This document shows positions 21,315-31,897 of a stretch of 64,000 nt of DNA, in pieces. The notes below the pieces were generated by a model. The model worked only from the letters and a program-made list of their open reading frames with translations, did no database searches and was not told where the DNA came from. The stretch is from positions 2,681,090-2,745,089 of the forward strand of contig SDUX01000010.1 in assembly GCA_008729055.1 (NCBI GenBank). The letters run 5' to 3'. Origin of the DNA: Pyropia haitanensis. Its lineage: Eukaryota > Rhodophyta > Bangiophyceae > Bangiales > Bangiaceae. The position numbers were made by a program, and so were the translations under genes. The stretch's first letter is position 1, and each line of letters opens with the position of its first letter.

Positions 21315-22680
21315 ACCGCCGGCCGGCGCACCGTTACCGCCGCCGCCCGCCGCCGCCCCGGTGCGGCCGGTCGCGGTCGCGGTCGCGGCGGCGGCGGCCG
21401 CCGCCGCCGCCGCCGCCGCCGACCCGCCGGCGGTCTCCCCCGTGCCGCCGCCGCGGCGGGGCGGCGGCGGCGGCGCCGTCGCCGCCGCCCCCGCCGCCAC
21501 CTCTGCCAGTGCGGCGGCGGCGGCGGCGGCTCCCCCCCCCCCTCTGCCGCCCGCCCGCGCAGCGGTGGCGGCGGCAGCGGCTCGCCGTCTTTGTCGGCGG
21601 CGACGCGCGCGGGGCGTGCGTGTACGCCCGCCGCGGCGGCGGCGGCGCCCCCCCCCCCCCCCACCCCCCTCTCCCCGCTGGCGTGGCCGCCGAGCCACCC
21701 GCGGCGGCGGGCGAGCGCAGCCCCGCGGCGGCCGACCGCGGCGGCGCGGCGGCGGCCGCGTCCCAGCGGGCACGGACGGCGGGCTTTAAGCGCCGCCTGC
21801 TGTGGCGCTACGAGACGACCGCGACGCCGGGGGAGGCCGCCGCCGCCGCCGCCATCGTCGGCGGTGGCGGCGGGACGGCGGCGGCGCGGGGGGGGGGGCG
21901 GCCGCCCAGGCGGCGGCCGCGCAGGCGGCGGCGGCCGCCGCGGCCGCGAGCGGGGGGGGTGCGGGGGGGGGGAGGGCGCCGCCGCCGCCGGCGGTGCCCG
22001 CCACGGACGCGCCCGTGGCCATGGAGGTGGACACCCCGCCAGGCGGGGGCGGGGGGGGGAGCGCCCGCCGGGGGGGAGCCGACGCGCGCAGCCCCCACCG
22101 CCCCGCCGTCGGTGGGGTGGCGGCGCCGCGGCCGGCGCGGGCGGCGGCCCGCCGCGGCGGCGCGCCGGCGGGGCCGCCCCCGCCGGCGCGCGTGTCGGCC
22201 ATGGCCGCCGCCGCGGCGGCGGCGGCGGCGGTGGCGGCGGCGGTGGCGGCGGGTGGCCCCACCGCCGCCGCCGCCGCCGCCGCCGCCGCGCCGCCGCGCT
22301 CGACGCTGCCGGCCAGTGGCGCCGGTGGGGGGGCGCCCGCGCCGCGGGTGGCGCCCGCGGCGGCCGCGGGCGGCGCGCCTATGGCGGCTGTGCGTGCGGC
22401 GAGCACGCTTTGCGCGGGCGGCGGCGGCGGCGGCGGTGAGAATGGGGGTGGTGACGGTGGCGGCGGCGGCACCCCGCCCTCGGACGCTGGCGCGTCTGGC
22501 GGCCGGCCGCCGTCGTCGCCCGAGGCGTCGGCCGACGCGCGCCCGGCCGCCGCGCGTAGCAGCAGCTCGTCTGGCGACTCGCCGGGCGCACCGGCCGCCG
22601 GCGCGCCAACGGCCGCGGCAGCGGCGGCGGCCGGGGCGGCCGGCAGCCCCACGCCGGCGGCCGCCCCCCCGCGGCTGCCG

Positions 22681-22711
<31 letters not shown>

Positions 22712-22800
22712 CGCGGCGCGACGCCGCGGCGCTGCCGGGGGGGGCGCTCGCGCCGCCGCCGCGACGCCGGCGGCCGCCGCCACCGCTGCGGCCGCCGCGG

Positions 22801-22843
<43 letters not shown>

Positions 22844-23325
22844 TGCAGCCGCAGCCGCCGCCGCCGACGCGGCCGCCGCCACCACCGCCGCCGCCGCCGT
22901 CACCGCCACCGCCACCGCCGCCACGCCGCGTGCTCCCCGTCGCCGCGGCGACGGCGGCAGCGCCCCCCGCGCCGGCGGTGACGGCGGCGGCAGCGACGCT
23001 GCCGGCGGCGGCCGCCGTGCCCTTGGCCGCCGCCGCCGCGGCGGTGGCGGTGGCGGCGGCGCCCGCGGCGGCGCGGCGCCCCTCCCCCCCCCAGCGGCGG
23101 CGCGGCACGCGTCCCCGCCGGCCGCGGCGGGGCGGCCGGCGTCCCCCACCGCCGCGCCGGCCGCGTCGCCGCCGCCCATCCCCGTGGACCTGCAGGCCGC
23201 GATCGCGGCGGCCGAGGCGCTGTCGCTCGCCGCGCGCTCGCGGCCGCGGCGGCCGCCGCCGCGCGCGTCGGCCGGCCGGTCGGCCGGCGGCCGCGACGGC
23301 TATGGCAGCAGCGGCGGCGGCCGCG

Positions 23326-23384
<59 letters not shown>

Positions 23385-23809
23385 GACGGCGGCGGCGGCA
23401 GCGGCGGCAGCCGCGGGCGGCGGTCCAAGCTCAAGGTCACCCGCGCGCAGGTGCGGGCGGCGGCGCGGCGGGTGCAGCACCGGTTTTGTGTGGACGTGCT
23501 CGCCGCGCTCGCGGCGGCGCCGTTCGCGGCGGCCTTTCTCCGGCCCGTCACGGAGCTGTGGGGGCCCGAGCACATCCGCGGCTACGCGTCCATGATTGAG
23601 GTGCCGTGCGACCTGGGCACGATTGGCCGGCGGCTCGCGGACGGGGCGTACATGGCGCCGGTGCGGCCGGGGGAGGTGGGCGAGCTGGGGGAGGGGGGGG
23701 GGGGAAGGTGGGGGGGGGGGAGTTGCCGACGGTGGTGGCGGTGGCGGCGGCGGTGGCGCGCCTGATGGTGGTGGCGGCGGTGGCGGCGGTGGCGGCGGCA
23801 GCGGCGGCA

Positions 23810-23868
<59 letters not shown>

Positions 23869-24057
23869 GGCGGGGAGGAGCTGGTGGCCGTCCGCTTCAT
23901 GCCCGACCGCTTTGCCGACGACGTGCGGCTGACGGTCATCAACGCGCTGGTGTTCAACCGCGACGGCGACGCGCTGTCCGAGGCGGCGCGCGCGATGCTC
24001 GTCGACTTTGAGTACATGTACGCGCAGCTGCCCGCCGACGGGGATGTGGATGACTGA
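20045..24057 (+). CDS. bromodomain protein with extreme Ala/Gly/Pro low-complexity N-terminus and a SUMO-interacting motif
   Basis: A C-terminal bromodomain (acetyl-lysine reader) is clear. The first half, from RVQHRFCVDVLAAL to PCDLGTIGRRLADGAY, is encoded before about 23675; the second half (FMPDRFADDVRLTVINAL, VFNRDG, then an FEYMY helix) is at 23890-24057 in another frame. An intron at about 23676-23880 (GTGGGC...GGAG) joins them in phase and is my inference. Upstream, about 1,000 residues are almost pure Ala/Gly/Pro/Ser, with KRARRG (possible nuclear signal) and PLEIIDLTGSP at about 21098-21130, a typical SUMO-interacting motif. The plausible frame shifts register at C/G runs near 20614-20639, 21532-21542, 21888-21898 and 23084-23092. 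These are probably homopolymer length errors. The start ATG at 20045 is likely but not proven. Role: chromatin-associated regulator (inference). Confidence 0.6.
21204..21257 (+). repeat. 27-bp tandem repeat in the bromodomain gene
   Basis: Two exact copies with period 27 (21204 and 21231), encoding SAPPAAPPP units in the low-complexity region. Confidence 0.8.
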
Positions 24058-24645
24058 GGGGGGGCGGGACGGTTGTGAGGGTTACGGGCGGCAGTCAGAG
24101 CGCTGGCAGGGGGGGGGGGGCGGGGGGGGGGCAGAACGGCGTGTGTGTGGAATGGGGTGGAGCGTGCGCGTGCACGAGCGGTGGGATGAGTGAGAAAGAT
24201 GGGGCGGACGCAGGAGAGGGGGGAGGGGGGCGGCGGCGGCGGCGGTGACTGTACGAGCCCCGCCTGTGCCCACCTGGCCTCGGACGCGCGCCGCCTCGCC
24301 GCTATCGCCATCCCCAATCCCGTGCACGGTGGGCACGACGGCCGTCGGCGGCGGCGGTCGGCACGGCCCCGCGGGGAGGGCGGTGGCGGGAGGGAGGGGG
24401 GGGGTCGGACCAAAGTGGGCGAGCGGGACGCCGCCGCCGCCGCACGGCCGCCCCGCGTGCCGCCCCGCCCGCCCCGCGCGGTGCCACCGCCGCCGCCACC
24501 CCGCGCCGCGCCATTGCCGCGCCCAATCAACGGGGGTGGCGGACCGCGCCCGCCGCCCGCCGCCGCCCGCCGTCCCCCGTCGCCGCCCGCCGCCGCCCGC
24601 CACGCCACGCCCGGCGTTGCTGCCGCCGCTGACCCCTCCACGGTT

Positions 24646-24687
<42 letters not shown>

Positions 24688-25138
24688 GTCGCCGCCGCCG
24701 CCACCGCCGCTGCCCGCCCGCTGCCGCCATCGCTGGGCCGGGCAGCCGCCGCATGCCCCCGCCCCCCCCCGCCTACACCTCTGGCAGGTGCCACCGCCGC
24801 GGCTGGCACACAGGCGCACGCCAAGGGCGGTCGACGGCAGCGTGCGGGTCCGCCGACACTGCAGGCCATGGCAAGGGGTGGTCATCGCCACCCCTACGTA
24901 CCCCCCCCCCCCCCCGCCCCCCCCGCACCACGTGCCCGCGCTGTGGCCGACAAGCGGAGAAAGGGGGGCGGCCGCTCTGCCGGCACCCCGCCTCGCGAGG
25001 CGGCCCCCGGGAGTGCGGGGTGCCGGCGCGGCGCAGGTAGGCGGCGGCCGCGGCCGCGCCGCCGACGGGTCGCCCCCGTCCGCCGCGGGGCGCGGCCCAC
25101 CAACGGCGCGACCCCCCCGCCCCTGTGCGGGCACCCCG
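24058..25138. other. convergent intergenic region between the bromodomain and AP endonuclease genes
   Basis: GC-saturated, with long C and CCG/CGC simple-sequence tracts and a strong stem-loop at 24979-25027. Open frames on both strands run through it but are compositional; I support no gene here. The 3' ends of both flanking genes must lie inside. Confidence 0.4.
24979..25027. repeat. 13-bp-arm palindrome with GGCACC/GGTGCC core
   Basis: GCCGGCACCCCGC (24979-24991) is perfectly complementary to GCGGGGTGCCGGC (25015-25027); a nested GCCTCGCGAGGC palindrome lies at the start of the loop. A very stable hairpin just 3' of the AP endonuclease gene. Confidence 0.65.
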
Positions 25139-25502
25139 TCACGCCGGCACGCCGGCCTCCCCCCCCCCATCCCCCCCTCCGCCTGCGGGCCCTCCCGCCC
25201 ACCACCCCCCCCCCCCCATTCCCCCCCAGCGTCACCACCACCGGCACGTGGTCCGAGCCCGGTACGGTGTACACCCCCCACGCGTCCCCCCCTCCCGCCG
25301 CCCACACGCACGCGTCGACGAGGCCGTAATCGAGCCGCCACCCGCCCCGCGCGGTGCCGTCACCGCCGTCGCCGGGCCGGTACACGCCGCGGTAGCTCCA
25401 GTGCGTGTACGCCGTGCCGCCGGGCCGCCGCGCGCGGTACGCGTCGACGAGGCCGCCACCGCCGCCACCCCCGCCGCCGCCGGCACCCCCGCCGCCACCG
25501 CT

Positions 25503-25536
<34 letters not shown>

Positions 25537-26541
25537 ACGCCGCTGCCGCTGCCGCTGCCGCTGCCGCCATCGCCAGGCCCGCCGCCACCAGCGAGGAGCG
25601 TCGCAAAGCCCGCCCGCTCCTCGGCGGTGAGCCCCGCGACGCGCCCCTTGGCGGGCCCCCCCCACACGTCCAGCGCCCCGTCCGGCGCCACATTCAAGTC
25701 GCCGACCAGCACGACGCCCGCCCCCCCCGCGGCGGCGCGCACCGCCGCCACGTGTGCGGCGAGCGCCGCGTCCCACGCGACGCGGAACGGGAGCCGCTTG
25801 AGCCCCACCCCCGCGTTGGGCGCGTACACGCCCACCACCGCGGGGCGGCCGCCGGGGAGGTGGGCGGTGAGGCAGCGGCCTTCGGCGTCGGCGGGCGGCC
25901 AGCCGACGCCCGCGGCGACGCGCGTGTCGCGCGCGAGGCCGTCGCGGACGTACATGGCGACGCCCGCGTAGCCGCGGGCGGCGGGCGGGCCCGACGACGC
26001 GTACGTGGCGGTGTAGCCGGGGGGGGGCGGGATGCCGGCCTCGTGGGCGGCTTGGAGCTTGGTCTCTTGGAGGATGACCACGTCGGGGGGGGGGGGGGGG
26101 GGGTGCCGGGGGGGGAGCCGGGGGGGGGGGTAGAGGGCGCGTGACCAGGTCCGTCAGTGCGGTCGGGTGCTTGCGGAGGAGCGCCCGGAGCGACGCAACG
26201 TTCCACGTGACGAGCGTCGTGGGGGGGCAGGGGGGGCGCGGGGGGGGAGGGGGGGACGCGCCCCCGCCCGCCCCCGCCGCCGCGCCCGCCGCGCCCGCCG
26301 CGCCCGCCGCGCCCGGCGTCGCGGCGCCGCCCATGGTGGGGGCGGCGGGCGGGTCGCGGCGGCGGCGACACCGCCGGGCGGCGGGGACACCCCGCGGCCG
26401 CCAGCCGGCGCGCCAGCCCGCGGCGGCGACGGCGGGGGCGGCAAACGCGGCGGCCGCCGTCGGGGGTGCCACGGCGGGACGGGCGGCGGCGGCGGCGGCT
26501 GGGGCGGCGGCGGCGGCGGTGGCAGGGCGGCCGCAGCGCAT
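25139..26541 (-). CDS. AP endonuclease / exonuclease III family protein
   Basis: Class II AP endonuclease (ExoIII/APE1 fold), which cleaves DNA 5' to abasic sites in base excision repair. All catalytic motifs are present in order: LVTWNVASLR (metal-ligand Asn), DVVILQETKLQ (Glu), VYAPNAG (Tyr), VLVGDLNVA (Asp/Asn), GWRLDYGL (Asp) and GSDHVPV (Asp-His). A Gly/Ser-rich insertion of about 45 residues sits between the LTAEERAGF helix and DAYRARRP. The first ~65 residues from the ATG at 26541 are rich in Ala, Arg and Pro with no acidic residue, suggesting an organellar transit peptide. Frame register changes at the 19-nt G run 26085-26103 (poly-C in sense), exactly between LTDLV and DVVILQ, probably a length error. 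The end is uncertain: TGA at 25139-25141 if the G run complementary to 25205-25217 also slips, otherwise 24894. Confidence 0.8.
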
Positions 26542-28279
26542 GGTGGGCACCCCGCCGCGGGGCGGGGTCGGTCCGCGCGAGCGGGCGGGTGGGCGCGCGA
26601 GCGGGCGGGAGAGCGGGCGGGCGGGCGGGCGGGGCGGCTCGCCCCGCAGTGGGCGTGTCGGCACCGCGGCTACACCCCCCCCCCCCGCCGAGCGGCCACG
26701 GTCGGCCAGACGGTTGCTATCAGGGTGGAGGGAGTAGCCGGAGGGGGCAGCGCGGGAATGGGGGAGGAGCTAGACAGGAGGGAAGAGGGGGGGGGGAGGA
26801 ATGGAAGGTGATGGGGGAGTGAGGGGGCAGGTCGTGGCTTGAAAGGGGGGCGGCGGGACGACGGTGGTCGCGACGTCGGTGGTCCGTGTCGGACGGGATG
26901 GGATCGTAAGGGGTCTCTGTTGAGTGCTCCTCGAGTATCCACCCGACAGACGGGCCGCGACTGTCTTGGCAGCTGCTGTGGGATCCAATGTTTGAAAATC
27001 TAAATAGCGTGTGTTCTCGGCTGTGAGACTCTCGCCGAATCCCTAATTGATTCCCTCTGGCAGCGTGAAGAAAGCCTGCTTTCCTGTGGCTTTCGCAGAC
27101 CCTCTTTCGTCCGTATCTGCCAGTCGGCTCAGATACTCGTCTCTTGGTTCGAACGTGTCTACGCCCGCGTCGCCCGCCACCGTCCCTCCTACTCCCACCC
27201 GCCCTACCCCCTCCCCCCCTCCCCTCCTACCCCCGTCCCCCGCACCTCCGCCCCCCCTACACCCGCCTCGCCATCATAGCCGCCTCTGCTCCCGCCCCCC
27301 GTGTCCTCACCCCTCACACTCTCACACCCTCCCCCCCCGTCTGCCGCCACAGCGACGTCAGAGAGTGCCGGCGCCAAAACGATGCCATCTGCGCAGTCCG
27401 CCGACGCGACGAGGGTGCCGTCGCTCTCTCGGCCAAGTAGACGGCCGGCCCGGGCCTCGTCTAGCGTTCCGGCCTCCACCTCTTTGCAGAAACAGCCCGC
27501 GCTGTCACCCCCGCCCCCCCCCCTCTTCTATCACACAGCACCATACCATCGCTCCCTATCTCCCGCCTCCCCTCTCCCGCCCCCTCCTCTTCTGCCCTTC
27601 ATGCCTTTGGATGCCGACGTGACGGTCAGCAATTGATGTCAGCCTAGAAGACGCCGTCAACGACTGGTGCCACCGCGTCCAGAGCACCGTCGCCGGAAGA
27701 GTGCAGCGCACGGCAGAGTACTGCCATCACCAACGAGCCAAGGCGGCCAGGGCGCCGTTTTGAGGAAGGTGTCGCCCGCAGGGCGGTCTTGCCATCACCC
27801 GGAACACGCAGGCACAGGGTGAGGAAAAGGGGAAGGGTGGTGTCAGTGTGGTGGGATGCGTAGAGGCGCCTCCCCCCTGTACAGACCGCAGTCTGTCGAG
27901 AACAAGACAGCGACTGGTGAGAAGAGGCAGGCCTGCACGGGACAGTTGAGCGGGGGGAGTCGCCTCCCCTTCAGCCCGACCGTGCCGCGGCCGCTCGGAA
28001 TGCAAGCCGCCCTCCTGGGGTTGCACCACGCTGCATGACAGAGACTTCCCTCCGCGCTTCCACTGCTGTCTTTCCCCTCCCGCTCGGACTGTGAAGCGCG
28101 GATGGGTGGTGGTGGGTCCCGTGCAAGGGAAGGGGGCTTCCACGCTGGCAGCGCGATATTCATCATTCGAATGCCGTCCCGCTTTCCCTCGTTGAAAATG
28201 GCGTACGTTGGCACCGTTCTTTGAGCCCGCCCCAAAGCCCCCACACAAACCCCCTCAAAACCCGCTTTACTTGTATAAG

Positions 28280-28305
28280 AAAGCCGAAATAGCGCTTTCG
28301 GCTTT
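28280..28305. repeat. perfect 10-bp hairpin after a TATAAG motif
   Basis: AAAGCCGAAA (28280-28289) pairs with TTTCGGCTTT (28296-28305) across a 6-nt loop. TATAAG lies immediately 5' (about 28274). It could be a small structured RNA or a regulatory palindrome. Confidence 0.4.
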
Positions 28306-29395
28306 GGGAGCCAATCCACACACTCAGAGAGTCGACCCCTTGCGATCTCTGCGCCGGCGTGGCACCAAAAGTAGCCTGCTCACACTTCACTCTGTGCTTC
28401 GTGACGATACAATCAATCTACTGTCATTTCCGACAGAGACTTGATCTAAATTTAGGTAGACAATGGCAACGAGATGTTCACCACGTGGCAATGGGTGCTG
28501 TGGTCGACGCTCCCGTTTCAAGCGTTTGGCCGTCGGCCTGCCCTTGCTGTTCCAGAAACGGTCGCACGGGGGGGGGGCGCCGCTGGACGCTGGCCGCCGC
28601 ATGAGGCCTCCATGCATGCTGTGCCCTCCATGCATGCGACGGCGGCGGCGCCCGCCCGCGCCGATCCCGCCGCGCGGGCGGCAGCGCGCCCACGTCCCGG
28701 CCACGCGGGCCACCTCGGCCGGCCGGCGGCGGGCGGCGGGCGGCCAGACACCCCCGGCCGCGGCGCGCGGCGGCGTCCCGCGGGGCGCGCCGCGCCGCGC
28801 CAGCGAGCCGAGCCGACCGCCAGGCGTGGCGGGGAGAGGGGGGAGAGATGGGGGGGGGGGGGTGGGGGGAGGGGAGCGGCCGGGGTGCGTCTCCTACTCG
28901 ACAGTGAGAGGGGTCCGCAACAGTGAGCGTGGGGGCTCGTCCGCCGTGGGCGGCACCTCCCTTTTCTCCCCCCCCCCCCCCCTCCCCCCCCCATTTTTTT
29001 CTTTTTTTTTCTACGCCCCCGCCGCTGTGGCTCTTGTCAGCGGCACGAGGAGGGGGAGGGAGCGCGGGTGGCACCCGCCGATTGGGGGTGGGAGCCGCGC
29101 GCCTCGCGCGTGCGGCGATGGGCGTTGCGGGTGGTGGCGGAGCCTTAAGGTGCTTGGCCCGCCTGTGGGCGGTGTGCGCGCGGCTGGTCGGCCGACGCGT
29201 GCCGTGCATCGGCCTGGCGGTGCCCCGTCTGTGTTCTATTCGAGCCTGTCTCTTGTGGCTGCCACCCAGTGGCGGCGCGTCGGGGCGTGCGTGGGAGACG
29301 ATTGGGAAACGCTGTGGGGCGGGCGGCGGCCACCGACCGGGGTGGCGCGCGGACCCGCCGTAGGGGCCGCTGGAGACGATGTGGAGAGAACGAGG

Positions 29396-29455
29396 CAACA
29401 AACAAACAAACGAGCCGAAAATCAAAAAAAACACACACACACACACAAGACAATA
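29396..29455 (-). promoter_or_regulatory. GT-rich tract downstream of the C2H2 gene
   Basis: On the minus strand this reads as TTTGTTTGTTTG and (GT)n, 100-160 nt past the stop at 29555. GU-rich downstream elements direct cleavage and polyadenylation; similar tracts lie downstream of two other minus-strand genes here. Confidence 0.4.
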
Positions 29456-29554
29456 CGACCACGCGCGCCCCCCACAGCCCCCGTCGACGCACCCCCTCCT
29501 CTACGTGGGGGTCGGGGGGAAAGGGCGCCCGGCCCCCCCCCCCCCACCCCCCCC

Positions 29555-31196
29555 TCATCGCCTGAGCCCCCCGTGGTTGGGGCGGTAGGCCAGCGGAGCC
29601 GGCGCGTGGCCGCCACCGCCTGGCGGGTGCGGGTGGCCGTAAGCGCCGCCGTCGCCGCCGCTTCCCCGCCCGTGGGCGGCGCCCGCCACCCCGCCGGCCG
29701 GGGGGGCACCCACCAGGTAGCGGTGTGGTGGGGGGGGCACGGACGGCGGTGGCGGCGCCGCCGCCGCGGCAGGCCCGCCGTACAGCGCCCGAGCCCCGCG
29801 CAGGGCGCCCCCGTCGAGGGGCGGAGCGCCAAGGCGGTAGCTGCCACCGCCGCCGCCGCCGCCGCCCCAGCCGCCAGCCATGGCGGCCAAGCCCGCCCCG
29901 CCGGCGCCGCTCAAAGGCGCCATCCGCATCGCGCTGGCTCCTCCCCTACCGTCGGCCATGCCACCGAGCAGGTGCCCCCCCCCCAGGGCGCCCAGCCCCC
30001 CCCGGTGGAGCAGCGTGCCGCCGGCGCCGCCACCGCCCACACCACCGGCACCGGCGCCGGCGCCGACACCCCCCCCCCCCCTCCACCACCGCCCAGCTGC
30101 TCCTCCGCCGCCGCCGCGGCGCGGCGGCTGTGCACCTTGGTCATCAGGTGCGTCTGGAGGTTCTGCTTGGTCCCAAACGCGACCGCACAGATGGCGCAGC
30201 CGTACGGGCGGCGGCGCTCGTGGATGAGCTGCACGTGCCGCTTGAGGTGCTCCTTCTTGCGCAGCTTTTTTCCACACTTGATGCACGTAAAGGGGCGGGG
30301 GAGGATGGCCAGGCCGCCGCCGCTGCCGCCACCACCGCCAACGCCACCGACGCCAACGCCCCCGCCGACGCCGCCGCCCATGCCGACGCCGCCGCCCATG
30401 CCGACGCTGCCAACGCCGCCGCCGACCATGCCGCGGGCAACGCCCAGCGGCGGCGGCCCGCCGCCGCCATACCCGCCGTGTAGCCGACCGTGCGGGTGGT
30501 GGTCGCCGCCGACGGCGCCGTACAGGTGGCCACCACCGCCGGCCCCATCGGCCGCGCCACCCACCCCCACCCCCGCCGCCGCCGCGTACGCCGCGTACGA
30601 CGGCGGGGGGTGCCAGCCGAGCAGGTCCGACCCGTCCGACACCGTCCCGCCGCCGCCCTCCTCGTCCCCTTCCGCGCCGGCACCGCCGGGCACGGCGGCC
30701 GGGCCGCGGGGCGACGGGAACGCGTGCGGCGCGTCCATGATGCCGCGCGGGGAAATTTCGTCGCGCCCGCCGACGCCGCCGACACCGCCGCCGCCCATCA
30801 TGCCCCCGGGGCCGGCCACGGCCGCGGCGGCGGCGGCCGCCGCCGCGGCGGCACCGCCCTTGGGCGCCCACCGGGGTGGCAGCGGGAGGGTGCCCGCCGC
30901 CGCCGTTGCCGTCGCCGTCGCCGTCAGCGGCGGCGGTGGCGGTGGTGGCCCCACCCACGGCCCGATGCGCGCCGACGTGATGGACGACGACGACGACGCG
31001 AGCGGCCGCAGCACGGGCGGCGACGGCGCGCCGCCGCCGCCGCCAAACACGACCGCCCCACGCGGCGATGGGAACGGCACCGCCGCCGGCGGGGGCGCCG
31101 CGGCCGCCGCCGACGCGGCCGCCGTGGCCGACAGCGGCGACAGCGGCGACAGGCGGGGGAGGGCGCCCAGGCGGGGGAGTGGCGGGGACCGCCGCC

Positions 31197-31234
<38 letters not shown>

Positions 31235-31467
31235 GTCCCCGCCAGCGTCGGCTGGTGCGGCGGTGGCGGTGGCGGCGGTGGCGGCGGCGGCGGCGGCGGC
31301 GGTGGGGGTGGTGGCGGCGGCGGTGGCGGTGGCGGTGCGGACGTTGCCGCTGCCGCGTCCTCGGTGGGGAGCGTCAAAAAGTCAATACGCATCTTGCCCG
31401 CCGACGGCCGCGCGGGCGCGCGCGGCGCCGCCGCGGCCGCCGCCCGTGGTGGCGACAGCGACGTCAT
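29555..31467 (-). CDS. two-finger C2H2 zinc finger protein
   Basis: Two consecutive C2H2 fingers: C-x2-C-x12-H-x4-H (CIKCGKKLRKKEHLKRH, then QLIH) and C-x2-C-x12-H-x5-H (CAICAVAFGTKQNLQTH, then MTKVH), joined by an ERRRPYG linker close to the classic TGEKPY. They lie around 30140-30295. A nuclear nucleic-acid-binding regulator is the likely role (family inference). The long N-terminus is Gly/Ala/Pro-rich with poly-Pro runs. The ATG at 31467 (MTSLSPPRAA) is the first ATG after the TATA box; the open frame to 31620 would need a TTG start. After the fingers, a 13-nt C run (30069-30081, G in sense) coincides with a register change into a natural Gly/Ala/His-rich tail ending at 29555; without the change the protein ends at 29911 with an unnatural tail. 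Confidence 0.75.
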
Positions 31468-31762
31468 CGTGGAGTGCGGCGGGAGGGAAGCGGCGGGAGC
31501 AGGAGCGCCGGGGGGGGACGACCACCCGCGCACCCGCCGCCGCTTGGGCGGTGCGGGGGGGGGGACGGGGGGGGCGCCGCCGCCGGCCGTTGCAAAGGCC
31601 GCGGCGGGACGGCCGGCCAATGTGGGCGGGGAACGAGAGCCCGCCGAGCGGGATGGGGGGCGGGAGCGTCACGACAACGACCGCGTCGCGTCGCGGGCCG
31701 CCAAACCACCCGCGCCGGCCGCCGCCGCCCCCCGCGCCGGCCACTGCGGCGGCCGCGGCGGC

Positions 31763-31769
31763 CTATATA
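31763..31769 (-). promoter_or_regulatory. TATA box of the C2H2 gene
   Basis: TATATAG on the minus strand, about 296 bp upstream of the ATG at 31467, in an otherwise AT-free stretch. No ATG lies between it and 31467. Confidence 0.6.
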
Positions 31770-31852
31770 CCCCACCCGCCGGGCGCGGCCACTCCGCCTC
31801 CGCCTCCCCCCGGCCGCTCCCCCCGTGCGTCCCGCGAGAGGGTGCGCGCGCA

Positions 31853-31897
31853 GTCGCGGCGGTCGCGGCGGTCGCGGCGGTCGCGGCGGTCGCGGCG
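31853..31897 (+). repeat. 9-bp minisatellite, five copies
   Basis: GTCGCGGCG repeated five times, just upstream of the C2H2 TATA box. Confidence 0.85.

Larger units (their letters stand above)
26542..29554. other. intergenic region between the AP endonuclease and C2H2 genes
   Basis: GC-rich near both genes, lower GC from about 26900 to 28450. It contains a perfect hairpin (28280-28305) and, downstream of the C2H2 stop, an A/C-rich tract at about 29396-29455 (GT-rich in the minus-strand sense) that probably marks the C2H2 3' end. No coding sequence is supported. Confidence 0.4.

Noticed and set aside
19707..21773. 688-residue minus-strand open frame near the bromodomain gene start
   Set aside because: Poly-Ala/Gly/Arg throughout; the plus strand carries the natural motifs (KRARRG, EIIDLTGSP).
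21786..24869. 1,027-residue open frame on the minus strand opposite the bromodomain gene
   Set aside because: Almost entirely Ala/Gly/Arg/Pro, antisense to a clear bromodomain, with no domain of its own; a by-product of CCG/GGC repeats lacking stops.
31468..31620. 51-residue N-terminal extension of the C2H2 protein with a KRRRVRG motif
   Set aside because: It begins with TTG, and no ATG exists between the TATA box and 31467; a nuclear signal there would not be translated.
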